A DNA stretch of 64,000 nt from Moringa oleifera (taxonomy: Eukaryota; Streptophyta; Magnoliopsida; Brassicales; Moringaceae): positions 1 through 64,000 of the forward strand of contig JAJFZO010000345.1 in the NCBI GenBank assembly GCA_021397835.1, read 5' to 3'. Below are positions 1 through 10,916 of this stretch, piece after piece. The first letter of the stretch is position 1. Every line of letters begins with the position of its first letter. The position numbers and the translations under genes are program-made. The notes below the pieces were generated by a model. The model worked only from the letters and a program-made list of their open reading frames with translations. It was not told the origin of the DNA and made no database searches.

Positions 1-1235
1 TCTCTTAAAAATTTTGCTTTGAGACGATGATTATATATTGGATTATTGGAAAAGCGAACATGATGTAGCAAGAGAAAAAAATCTAAAATTTTAGATATGC
101 TGTAAATTTTTACAATGGAACTTCAAAAATAATGTATCAATGAAAAAATGTTTATTAATATTTTTTGATAAGGAACTTTTTTCTGATAGATTTGAATTTT
201 AAACGCGTGAAGTGGCAATTATATCCCATAGTAATTTGTTATCATTTTTCCATTTCTTCTCTTCTTTTTTTTTTAATCCTCTGTTCGGGCTCTTCTCTAA
301 AGTTACGATATGTTGCTTAATGTGTGACATTCAAAAACAAATTATACAATGATTAATGAAAATAATACATTGTAATTGTAGATAAGAGTTTAGGTGGGAC
401 AAAAAAATAATACACAAAAATTGTTTTGATGATTAACCATAAAAAGATATAATCATCATTTTTATTTTAAAAATATTCATGATCAAATTGAGTGAAAAAT
501 TTATCTTATATTTATGACTTAGAAATTAAGATAATTTCAAATGATCCCTTGAATTGGTTGGATAAAATTATCCATTAAATTGCTGAATTTATGTAATGTG
601 ACCTTTAATTTATATCCTCACCACAAGATTAGTGAATTTAAAGGTAACAGTCATTTAAGACCCTAAGTTTTACCTCTTTCTTCTAATAAATCCTAACTTA
701 TACAGTGTCTTCACTTTTATTTATCAATTTAAATAAAAATAAAATTTATGAATAAAAATTTGACAATTAGGTACACTCAAATTAGACTTTTTATAAAAAT
801 AAATTTTAACTTCAAATTTTTGGTAGAGGTATAGAAATATTCGATAGATACCATCACAAAAAAATTCAAAATTTGTTTTATACTTTAAGTATTTTTTAGT
901 AATTGTTAATATTTATTAAATTTTGTTGTTATCGTCTTTTTTGGTCAAAATTTATTGAATATAATGAAAAAGTAAAATAAATAAATATTTAATTATGATA
1001 GGAATTAATTAATTATTGTACCATTTAAACATGCAAAAAAAAGTAGATTGCAATATTATATTTTTCCTAAAACAATTTTAAAATAAATGATGATTAATTA
1101 TAATCATATAATATATTACATCAAACACATCGTAAGCATAATTTCGATCCTGTACACTGTAATTTAATTCATATTTATTTTACTGAAACAATGCAATCTT
1201 ATCTTATGTATCAAAGAAAGTAAAAGAGAATAGAG
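1..1235. other. AT-rich 3' flank of CML copy 1 (pattern repeated in every unit)
   Basis: This stretch holds no reading frame I can support. It contains homopolymer runs, a CpG-bearing ACGCGT at 203-208 and long A/T stretches. It is the region between one gene's 3' end and the promoter of the gene in the preceding unit. The equivalent stretches lie upstream in coordinate of each later CML copy and likewise contain nothing gene-like. Confidence 0.7.
1174..1179 (-). promoter_or_regulatory. Putative polyadenylation signal of CML copy 1
   Basis: AATAAA on the minus strand lies about 57 nt beyond the stop codon, at a typical distance for a plant near-upstream element. The same hexamer recurs at the matching place in the other units. 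The assignment is positional only. Plant poly(A) signals are loose, so this is a likely rather than proven site. Confidence 0.4.
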
Positions 1236-1805
1236 CTAGCGCATCATGATAGCGAACTCATCAAAGCTGAGGACACCATCGCCGTTTAGATCAAAGGTGT
1301 GGATCATAGCTTTGCAATCATCAAGGGACTTGGACTCGCCTAACCGACAGAGCGTCCTCTTTAAACTAGCTGAGGTTATCCATTCAGTACCGTTGATTGT
1401 GTACATCCCAAAGGCATCCTTCAACTCGCAATCTTTATCCTTTTGGTTGTTGCCTTCACCTTCCATTAGCTTTTGGAATTCATCAAAGTCCAAAAGATTA
1501 TCTCCATCAAAATCAAATAATTTGATTGCGTCTTCTGCCTCTTGTCTAGAAAGCTCACCTCCTAACATTACCACACAGCTTTGAAGCTCTGCTGTGGAGA
1601 TTTTCCCATCTCTGTTCTTATCAAAGTAATTGAACACCATTTGCAGTTCATGAAAATTGTTATTGCTGTTGCTGCGAGCGCAGCTACCTCTTGCATCCTT
1701 GAACCCACCCGTAGAGGGAAGAGAACACTTGTCTGTCTTCCTTTTTGGGGATAGTTTTTCGCACAATCTTCGCAAAAGTGATTCCTTTTTCATCTCGAAC
1801 CTCAT
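1236..1805 (-). CDS. Calmodulin-like EF-hand protein, CML37/38/39 (rgs-CaM) type, copy 1
   Basis: This is a single-exon frame of 189 residues. A basic N-terminal segment (LCEKLSPKRK, residues 14-23) precedes four EF-hand positions. Loop 1 is DKNRDGKISTAE (62-73), loop 2 is DFDGDNLLDFDE (98-109) and loop 4 is DLNGDGVLSFDE (172-183), all with acidic ligands at the key positions. Loop 3 (136-147) has Thr at position 1 and Ser at position 12, so it should not bind calcium. The length, basic N-terminus, degenerate third hand and DEFAIMMR ending match Arabidopsis CML37/38/39 and tobacco rgs-CaM from family knowledge. Those are stress-induced calcium sensors, and rgs-CaM is a regulator of RNA silencing. 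The start was chosen because it begins the conserved block and lies about 150 nt downstream of a TATA box. Residue 27 is Cys here, against Tyr in most copies. The sub-family call is by similarity only. Confidence 0.93.
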   Translation of the reverse strand: MRFEMKKESLLRRLCEKLSPKRKTDKCSLPSTGGFKDARGSCARSNSNNNFHELQMVFNYFDKNRDGKISTAELQSCVVMLGGELSRQEAEDAIKLFDFDGDNLLDFDEFQKLMEGEGNNQKDKDCELKDAFGMYTINGTEWITSASLKRTLCRLGESKSLDDCKAMIHTFDLNGDGVLSFDEFAIMMR

Positions 1806-1954
1806 GATGGATAAATTTAAAGTATTATGGTTTTGGAGTGTAGCGATTGATTGTATGTTTGGAAAAACGAAAAAAATAATAGTGGTATCTAGCTAGTTTT
1901 CGAGATAAGCTTTCTATTAAAAGTTAGATGGTTATGGAGCGAAGGTGTGTGGGG

Positions 1955-1963
1955 TTTATATAG
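1955..1963 (-). promoter_or_regulatory. TATA box of CML copy 1 (conserved in array)
   Basis: CTATATAAA on the minus strand lies 150 bp upstream of the ATG, followed downstream by CCCCACAC. This would put transcription start roughly 120 nt before the ATG. The same box sits exactly 150 bp before the ATG at 4238, 6511, 8791, 11066, 13346, 15627 and 24691. It has drifted in copy 12, where the equivalent sequence near 26940 reads TATATGTACC. It is missing for copy 14, where the promoter was deleted. Confidence 0.75.
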
Positions 1964-2484
1964 ATTATGTACTCGAAAGAAAAAAAAAAAGGGAAAGGTT
2001 GTCTAGGGGGATAGGAGTGGAAAATAATTAGAGGAGGATGTGGTTATGAAAAAGAAAAGGAATATTGAAGTTATATAACGATTAGTATTAGACAAAATAA
2101 AAACAACGATATGTGGGCGGTTAGTTTGATAACTAACAAGCAAGTCTTCAAATGGCATATTGTTGAGATAGGATCTTCAAAATTCATTTTTATCTTAATT
2201 TGTCATTCCTTATTTGCGAATATCGTCAACCTAATCTAGGTTTACTGTTTATCTAGTGATTGCAAAGATTTTCTTTTTATAATTCTCTTAAAAATTTTGC
2301 TTTGAGACGATGATTATATATTTGATTATTGGAAAAGCGAACATGATGTAGCAAGAGAAAAAAATCTAAAATTTTAGATATGCTGTAAATTTTTACAATG
2401 GAACTTCAAAAATAATGTATCAATGAAAAAATGTTTATTAATATTTTTTGATAAGGAACTTTTTTCTGATAGATTTGAATTTTA

Positions 2485-2491
2485 AACGCGT
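2485..2491 (-). promoter_or_regulatory. CGCGTT / ACGCGT box upstream of CML copy 1 (CAMTA-type motif)
   Basis: Minus-strand CACGCGTTT contains CGCGTT, the core of the plant rapid stress response element, and ACGCGT, which fits the CAMTA consensus. It lies about 680 bp upstream of the copy 1 ATG. The same site recurs in units 1-10 and 14 (for example 203-208, 4760-4765 and near 41572). It is altered in units 11, 12, 13 and 15. The motif could be coincidental in one unit. Array-wide presence follows automatically from duplication, so function is only an inference. Confidence 0.35.
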
Positions 2492-3518
2492 GAAGTGGCA
2501 ATTATATCCCATAGTAATTTGTTATCATTTTTCCATTTCTTCTCTTCTTTTTTTTCTAATCCTCTGTTCGGGCTCTTCTCTAAAGTTACGATATGTTGCT
2601 TAATGTGTGACATTCAAAAACAAATTATACAATGATTAATGAAAATAATACATTGTAATTGTAGATAAGAGTTTAGGTGGGACAAAAAAATAATACACAA
2701 AAATTGTTTTGATGATTAACCATAAAAAGATATAATCATCATTTTTATTTTAAAAATATTCAAGATCAAATTGAGTGAAAAATTTATCTTATATTTATGA
2801 CTTAGAAATTAAGATAATTTCAAATGATCCCTTGAATTGGTTGGATAAAATTATCCATTAAATTGCTGAATTTATGTAATGTGACCTTTAATTTATATCC
2901 TCACCACAAGATTAGTGAATTTAAAGGTAACAGTCATTTAAGACCCTAAGTTTTACCTCTTTCTTCTAATAAATCCTAACTTATACAGTGTCTTCACTTT
3001 TATTTATCAATTTAAATAAAAATAAAATTTATGAATAAAAATTTGACAATTAGGTACACTCAAATTAGACTTTTTATAAAAATAAATTTTAACTTCAAAT
3101 TTTTGGTAGAGGTATAGAAATATTCGATAGATACCATCACAAAAAAATTCAAAATTTGTTTTATACTTTAAGTATTTTTTAGTAATTGTTAATATTTATT
3201 AAATTTTGTTGTTATCGTCTTTTTTGGTCAAAATTTATTGAATATAATGAAAAAGTAAAATAAATAAATATTTAATTATGATAGGAATTAATTAATTATT
3301 GTACCATTTAAACATGCAAAAAAAAGTAGATTGCAATATTATGTTTTTCCTAAAACAATTTTAAAATAAATGATGATTAATTATAATCATATAATATATT
3401 ACATCAAACACATCGTAAGCATAATTTCGATCCTGTACACTGTAATTTAATTCATATTTATTTTACTGAAACAATGCAATCTTATCTTATGTATCAAAGA
3501 AAGTAAAAGAGAATAGAG

Positions 3519-4088
3519 CTAGCGCATCATGATAGCGAACTCATCAAAGCTGAGGACACCATCGCCGTTTAGATCAAAGGTGTGGATCATAGCTTTGCAA
3601 TCATCAAGGGACTTGGACTCGCCTAACCGACAGAGCGTCCTCTTTAAACTAGCTGAGGTTATCCATTCAGTACCGTTGATTGTGTACATCCCAAAGGCAT
3701 CCTTCAACTCGCAATCTTTATCCTTTTGGTTGTTGCCTTCACCTTCCATTAGCTTTTGGAATTCATCAAAGTCCAAAAGATTATCTCCATCAAAATCAAA
3801 TAATTTGATTGCGTCTTCTGCCTCTTGTCTAGAAAGCTCACCTCCTAACATTACCACACAGCTTTGAAGCTCTGCTGTGGAGATTTTCCCATCTCTGTTC
3901 TTATCAAAGTAATTGAACACCATTTGCAGTTCATGAAAATTGTTATTGCTGTTGCTGCGAGCGCAGCTACCTCTTGCATCCTTGAACCCACCCGTAGAGG
4001 GAAGAGAATACTTGTCTGTCTTCCTTTTTGGGGATAGTTTTTCGCACAATCTTCGCAAAAGTGATTCCTTTTTCATCTCGAACCTCAT
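3519..4088 (-). CDS. CML37/38/39-type EF-hand protein, copy 2
   Basis: This is an open 189-residue frame identical to copy 1 except Tyr for Cys at residue 27 (TAT for TGT). It has three canonical loops (1, 2, 4), a degenerate loop 3, a TATA box at 4238-4246 and the same 3' flank. The flank just beyond its promoter (from about 4490) switches to the older sequence type seen in units 9-10, marking a recombination junction between units 2 and 3. Confidence 0.93.
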   Translation of the reverse strand: MRFEMKKESLLRRLCEKLSPKRKTDKYSLPSTGGFKDARGSCARSNSNNNFHELQMVFNYFDKNRDGKISTAELQSCVVMLGGELSRQEAEDAIKLFDFDGDNLLDFDEFQKLMEGEGNNQKDKDCELKDAFGMYTINGTEWITSASLKRTLCRLGESKSLDDCKAMIHTFDLNGDGVLSFDEFAIMMR

Positions 4089-5791
4089 GATGGATAAATT
4101 TAAAGTATTATGGTTTTGGAGTGTAGCGATTGATTGTATGTTTGGAAAAACGAAAAAAATAATAGTGGTATCTAGCTAGTTTTCGAGATAAGCTTTCTAT
4201 TAAAAGTTAGATGGTTATGGAGCGAAGGTGTGTGGGGTTTATATAGATTATGTACTCGAAAGAAAAAAAAAAAGGGAAAGGTTGTCTAGGGGGATAGGAG
4301 TGGAAAATAATTAGAGGAGGATGTGGTTATGAAAAAGAAAAGGAATATTGAAGTTATATAACGATTAGTATTAGACAAAATAAAAACAACGATATGTGGG
4401 CGGTTAGTTTGATAACTAACAAGCAAGTCTTCAAATGGCATATTGTTGAGATAGGATCTTCAAAATTCATTTTTATCTTAATTTGTCATTCTTATTTCGA
4501 ATATCGTCAACTTAATCTAGGTTTGCTGTTTATCTAGTGATTGCAAAGATTTTCTTTCCATAATTCTCTTAAAAATTTTGGTTTGAGGTGATGATTATAT
4601 ATTTGATTATTGGAAAAGCGAACATGATGTAACAAGAAAAAAAAATTGAAAATTTTATGTATGCTGTAAATTTTTACAATTGAAAATAATGTATCAATTA
4701 AAAAATATTTTTTAATATTTTTTGATAAGGAACTTTTGTCTGATAGATTTGAATTTTAAACGCGTGATGTGGCAATTATATCCCACAGTAATTTATTATC
4801 ATTTTTCCTTTTCTTCTTCTTTTTTTTTCTAATCCTCCATTGGGGCTCTCCTCTAATGTTACGATATGTTACTTAATGTGTGACATTCAAGAACAAATTA
4901 TACAATGATTCATAAAAATAATACATTGCAATTGTAGATAAAAGTTTAGGTGGGACAAAAAAATAATACATGAAAATTGTTCTGATGATTAACCATAAAA
5001 AGATATAATCATCATTTTTATTTTAAAAATATTCAAGATCAAATTGAGTGGAAAATTTATCTTATATTTATGACTTAGAAATTAAGATAATTTCAAATGA
5101 TCCCTTGAATTGGTTAGATAAAATTATCCATTAAATTGTTGAATTTATGTAATGTGACCTTTAATTTATATCCTCACCACAAGATTAGTGAATTTAAAAG
5201 TAACAGTCATTTAAGACCCTAAGTTTTACCTCTTTCTTCTAACAAATCCTAACTTATACAGTGTCTTCACTTTTATTTATCAATTTAAATAAAAATAAAA
5301 TTTATCAATAAAAATTTGACAATTAGGTACACTCAAATTAGACTTTTTATAAAAATAAATTTTAACTTCAAATTTTTGGTAGAGGTATAGAAATATTCGA
5401 TAGATACCATCACAAAAAAATTCAAAATTTGTTTTATACTTTAAGTATTTTTTAGTAATTGTTAATATTTATTAAATTTTGTTGTTACCATCTTTTTTGG
5501 TCAAAATTTATTGAATATAATGAAAAAGTAAAATAAATAAATATTTAATTATGATAGGAATTAATTAATTATTGTACCATTTAAACATGCAAAAAAAAGT
5601 AGATTGCAATATTATATTTTTCCTAAAACAATTTTAAAATAAATGATGATTAATTATAATCATATAATATATTACATCAAACACATCGTAAGCATAATTT
5701 CGATCCAGTACACTGTAATTTAATTCATATTTATTTTACTGAAACAATGCAATCTTATCTTATGTATCAAAGAAAGTAAAAGAGAATAGAG

Positions 5792-6361
5792 CTAGCGCAT
5801 CATGATAGCGAACTCATCAAAGCTGAGGACACCATCGCCGTTTAGATCAAAGGTGTGGATCATAGCTTTGCAATCATCAAGGGACTTGGACTCGCCTAAC
5901 CGACAGAGCGTCCTCTTTAAACTAGCTGAGGTTATCCATTCAGTACCATTGATTGTGTACATCCCAAAGGCATCCTTCAACTCGCAATCTTTATCCTTTT
6001 GGTTGTTGCCTTCACCTTCCATTAGCTTTTGGAATTCATCAAAGTCCAAAAGATTATCTCCATCAAAATCAAATAATTTGATTGCGTCTTCTGCCTCTTG
6101 TCTAGAAAGCTCACCTCCTAACATTACCACACAGCTTTGAAGCTCTGCTGTGGAGATTTTCCCATCTCTGTTCTTATCAAAGTAATTGAACACCATTTGC
6201 AGTTCATGAAAATTGTTATTGCTGTTGCTGCGAGCGCAGCTACCTCTTGCATCCTTGAACCCACCCGTAGAGGGAAGAGAACACTTGTCTGTCTTCCTTT
6301 TTGGGGATAGTTTTTCGCACAATCTTCGCAAAAGTGATTCCTTTTTCATCTCGAACCTCAT
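5792..6361 (-). CDS. CML37/38/39-type EF-hand protein, copy 3
   Basis: This is an open 189-residue frame whose protein is identical to copy 1, including Cys27. A synonymous change at Asn138 (AAT for AAC) separates the two at DNA level. The gene is of the young type, while its distal 3' flank (about 4565-5310) is of the old type. The unit is therefore a mosaic. TATA box at 6511-6519. Confidence 0.93.
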   Translation of the reverse strand: MRFEMKKESLLRRLCEKLSPKRKTDKCSLPSTGGFKDARGSCARSNSNNNFHELQMVFNYFDKNRDGKISTAELQSCVVMLGGELSRQEAEDAIKLFDFDGDNLLDFDEFQKLMEGEGNNQKDKDCELKDAFGMYTINGTEWITSASLKRTLCRLGESKSLDDCKAMIHTFDLNGDGVLSFDEFAIMMR

Positions 6362-8071
6362 GATGGATAAATTTAAAGTATTATGGTTTTGGAGTGTAGC
6401 GATTGATTGTATGTTTGGAAAAACGAAAAAAATAATAGTGGTATCTAGCTAGTTTTCGAGATAAGCTTTCTATTAAAAGTTAGATGGTTATGGAGCGAAG
6501 GTGTGTGGGGTTTATATAGATTATGTACTCGAAAGAAAAAAAAAAGGGAAAGGTTGTCTAGGGGGATAGGAGTGGAAAATAATTAGAGGAGGATGTGGTT
6601 ATGAAAAAGAAAAGGAATATTGAAGTTATATAACGATTAGTATTAGACAAAATAAAAACAACGATATGTGGGTGGTTAGTTTGATAACTAACAAGCAAGT
6701 CTTCAAATGGCATATTGTTGAGATAGGATCTTCAAAATTCATTTTTATCTTAATTTGTCATTCTTATTTCGAATATCGTCAACCTAATCTAGGTTTACTG
6801 TTTATCTAGTGATTGCAAAGATTTTCTTTTTATAATTCTCTTAAAAATTTTGCTTTGAGACGATGATTATATATTTGATTATTGGAAAAGCGAACATGAT
6901 GTAGCAAGAGAAAAAAATCTAAAATTTTAGATATGCTGTAAATTTTTACAATGGAACTTCAAAAATAATGTATCAATGAAAAAATGTTTATTAATATTTT
7001 TTGATAAGGAACTTTTTTCTGATAGATTTGAATTTTAAACGCGTGAAGTGGCAATTATATCCCATAGTAATTTGTTATCATTTTTCCATTTCTTCTCTTC
7101 TTTTTTTTCTAATCCTCTGTTCGGGCTCTTCTCTAAAGTTACGATATGTTGCTTAATGTGTGACATTCAAAAACAAATTATACAATGATTAATGAAAATA
7201 ATACATTGTAATTGTAGATAAGAGTTTAGGTGGGACAAAAAAATAATACACAAAAATTGTTTTGATGATTAACCATAAAAAGATATAATCATCATTTTTA
7301 TTTTAAAAATATTCAAGATCAAATTGAGTGAAAAATTTATCTTATATTTATGACTTAGAAATTAAGATAATTTCAAATGATCCCTTGAATTGGTTGGATA
7401 AAATTATCCATTAAATTGCTGAATTTATGTAATGTGACCTTTAATTTATATCCTCACCACAAGATTAGTGAATTTAAAGGTAACAGTCATTTAAGACCCT
7501 AAGTTTTACCTCTTTCTTCTAATAAATCCTAACTTATACAGTGTCTTCACTTTTATTTATCAATTTAAATAAAAGTAAAATTTATGAATAAAAATTTGAC
7601 AATTAGGTACACTCAAATTAGACTTTTTATAAAAATAAATTTTAACTTCAAATTTTTGGTAGAGGTATAGAAATATTCGATAGATACCATCACAAAAAAA
7701 TTCAAAATTTGTTTTATACTTTAAGTATTTTTTAGTAATTGTTAATATTTATTAAATTTTGTTGTTACCGTCTTTTTTGGTCAAAATTTATTGAATATAA
7801 TGAAAAAGTAAAATAAATAAATATTTAATTATGATAGGAATTAATTAATTATTGTACCATTTGAACATGCAAAAAAAAGTAGATTGCAATATTATATTTT
7901 TCCTAAAACAATTTTAAAATAAATGATGATTAATTATAATCATATAATATATTACATCAAACACATCGTAAGCATAATTTCGATCCTGTACACTGTAATT
8001 TAATTCATATTTATTTTACTGAAACAATGCAATCTTATCTTATGTATCAAAGAAAGTAAAAGAGAATAGAG

Positions 8072-8641
8072 CTAGCGCATCATGATAGCGAACTCATCAA
8101 AGCTGAGGACACCATCGCCGTTTAGATCAAAGGTGTGGATCATAGCTTTGCAATCATCAAGGGACTTGGACTCGCCTAACCGACAGAGCGTCCTCTTTAA
8201 ACTAGCTGAGGTTATCCATTCAGTACCGTTGATTGTGTACATCCCAAAGGCATCCTTCAACTCGCAATCTTTATCCTTTTGGTTGTTGCCTTCACCTTCC
8301 ATTAGCTTTTGGAATTCATCAAAGTCCAAAAGATTATCTCCATCAAAATCAAATAATTTGATTGCGTCTTCTGCCTCTTGTCTAGAAAGCTCACCTCCTA
8401 ACATTACCACACAGCTTTGAAGCTCTGCTGTGGAGATTTTCCCATCTCTGTTCTTATCAAAGTAATTGAACACCATTTGCAGTTCATGAAAATTGTTATT
8501 GCTGTTGCTGCGAGCGCAGCTACCTCTTGCATCCTTGAACCCACCCGTAGAGGGAAGAGAATACTTGTCTGTCTTCCTTTTTGGGGATAGTTTTTCGCAC
8601 AATCTTCGCAAAAGTGATTCCTTTTTCATCTCGAACCTCAT
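8072..8641 (-). CDS. CML37/38/39-type EF-hand protein, copy 4
   Basis: This is an open 189-residue frame with the same protein as copy 2 (Tyr27). TATA box at 8791-8799. Upstream of about 8815 the promoter departs from the young type for some 400 bp (single-base and short-indel differences, for example a shortened purine tract near 8865). The proximal promoter and coding region match the other young copies. Confidence 0.93.
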   Translation of the reverse strand: MRFEMKKESLLRRLCEKLSPKRKTDKYSLPSTGGFKDARGSCARSNSNNNFHELQMVFNYFDKNRDGKISTAELQSCVVMLGGELSRQEAEDAIKLFDFDGDNLLDFDEFQKLMEGEGNNQKDKDCELKDAFGMYTINGTEWITSASLKRTLCRLGESKSLDDCKAMIHTFDLNGDGVLSFDEFAIMMR

Positions 8642-10346
8642 GATGGATAAATTTAAAGTATTATGGTTTTGGAGTGTAGCGATTGATTGTATGTTTGGAA
8701 AAACGAAAAAAATAATAGTGGTATCTAGCTAGTTTTCGAGATAAGCTTTCTATTAAAAGTTAGATGGTTATGGAGCGAAGGTGTGTGGGGTTTATATAGA
8801 TTATGTACTCGAAAGAAAAAAAAAGGGAAAGGTTGTCTAGGGGGATGGGAGTGGAAAATAATTAGAGGGGATATGGTTATGAAAGAGAAAAAGAATATTG
8901 AAGTTATATAACGATTAGTATTAGACAAAACAAAAATAACGATGTGTAGGTGGTTAGTTTGATAACTAATAAGCAAGTCTTCAAATGGCATATTGTTGAG
9001 ATGGGATCTTCAAAAGTTCATTTTTATCTTAATTTCTCATTCTTATTTCGAATATCGTCAACCTAATCTAGGTTTACTGTTTATCTAGTGATTGCAAAGA
9101 TTTTCATTTCATAATTCTCTTAAAAATGTTGCTTTGAGATGATGATTATATATTTGATTATTGGAAAAGCGAACATGATGTAACAAGAAAAAAAATCTAA
9201 AATTTTATGTATGCTGTAAATTTTTACAATGGAACTTCAAAAATAATGTATCAATGAAAAAATGTTTATTAATATTTTTTGATAAGGAACTTTTTTCTGA
9301 TAGATTTGAATTTTAAACGCGTGAAGTGGCAATTATATCCCATAGTAATTTGTTATCATTTTTCCATTTCTTCTCTTTTTTTTTTTCTAATCCTCTGTTC
9401 GGGCTCTTCTCTAAAGTTACGATATGTTGCTTAATGTGTGACATTCAAAAACAAATTATACAATGATTAATGAAAATAATACATTGTAATTGTAGATAAG
9501 AGTTTAGGTGGGACAAAAAAATAATACACAAAAATTGTTTTGATGATTAACCATAAAAAGATATAATCATCATTTTTATTTTAAAAATATTCAAGATCAA
9601 ATTGAGTGAAAAATTTATCTTATATTTATGACTTAGAAATTAAGATAATTTCAAATGATCCCTTGAATTGGTTGGATAAAATTATCCATTAAATTGCTGA
9701 ATTTATGTAATGTGACCTTTAATTTATATCCTCACCACAAGATTAGTGAATTTAAAGGTAACAGTCATTTAAGACCCTAAGTTTTACCTCTTTCTTCTAA
9801 TAAATCCTAACTTATACAGTGTCTTCACTTTTATTTATCAATTTAAATAAAAATAAAATTTATCAATAAAAATTTGACAATTAGGTACACTCAAATTATA
9901 CTTTTTTAAAAATAAATTTTAACTTCAAATTTTTGGTAGAGCTATAGAAATATTCGGTAGATAACATCACAAAAAATTCAAAATTTGTTATATACTCTAA
10001 GTATTTTTTAGTAATTGTTAATATTTATTAAATTTTTTTGCCATCGTCTTTTTGGTCAAAATTTATTGAATATAATAAAAAAGTAAAATAAATAAATATT
10101 TAATAATAACAGGAACTAATTAAATATTATACCATTTAAACTTGCAAAAAAAAATTGATTGCATTATTATTTTTTTCCTAAAACAAGTTTAAAATAAATG
10201 ATGATTAATTATAATCATATCATATATTAAATCAAAGACATCGTAAGCATAATTTCGATCCTGTACACTGTAATTTAATTCATATTTATTTTACTGAAGC
10301 AATGCAATCTTATCCTACATATCAAAGAAAGTAAAAGAGAATGGAG

Positions 10347-10916
10347 CTAGCGCATCATGATAGCGAACTCATCAAAGCTGAGGACACCATCGCCGTTTAG
10401 ATCAAAGGTATGGATCATAGCTTTGCAATCATCAAGGGACTTGGACTCGCCTAACCGACAGAGCGTCCTCTTTAAACTAGCTGAGGTTATCCATTCAGTA
10501 CCGTTGATTGTGTACATCCCAAAGGCATCCTTCAACTCGCAATCTTTATCCTTTTGGTTGTTGCCTTCACCTTCCATTAGCTTTTGGAATTCATCAAAGT
10601 CCAAAAGATTATCTCCATCAAAATCAAATAATTTGATTGCGTCTTCTGCCTCTTGTCTAGAAAGCTCACCTCCTAACATTACCACACAGCTTTGAAGCTC
10701 TGCTGTGGAGATTTTCCCATCTCTGTTCTTATCAAAGTAATTGAACACCATTTGCAGTTCATGAAAATTGTTATTGCTGTTGCTGCGAGCGCAGCTACCT
10801 CTTGCATCCTTGAACCCACCCGTAGAGGGAAGAGAATACTTGTCTGTCTTCCTTTTTGGGGATAGTTTTTCGCACAATCTTCGCAAAAGTGATTCCTTTT
10901 TCATCTCGAACCTCAT
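10347..10916 (-). CDS. CML37/38/39-type EF-hand protein, copy 5
   Basis: This is an open 189-residue frame with the same protein as copy 2. It has one synonymous change at His169 (CAT for CAC). The 3' flank directly after the stop, about 9880-10330, is clearly more diverged from the other young units than the coding region is. The gene is thus a homogenised island next to older flank. TATA box at 11066-11074. Confidence 0.93.
   Translation of the reverse strand: MRFEMKKESLLRRLCEKLSPKRKTDKYSLPSTGGFKDARGSCARSNSNNNFHELQMVFNYFDKNRDGKISTAELQSCVVMLGGELSRQEAEDAIKLFDFDGDNLLDFDEFQKLMEGEGNNQKDKDCELKDAFGMYTINGTEWITSASLKRTLCRLGESKSLDDCKAMIHTFDLNGDGVLSFDEFAIMMR

Noticed and set aside
1246..1584. Plus-strand reading frame of 112 codons repeated in every unit
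   Set aside because: It lies antisense to the EF-hand gene, and its persistence follows from conservation of that gene. No family resemblance and no promoter.
1657..1896. Plus-strand 79-codon frame overlapping the CML N-terminus and 5' UTR in each unit
   Set aside because: Antisense shadow of the CML gene and leader. It changes with the CML sequence and shows no domain.
8725..8991. Minus-strand 88-codon frame in the copy 4 promoter
   Set aside because: Present only because an indel removed a stop. It crosses the TATA box and is low-complexity.
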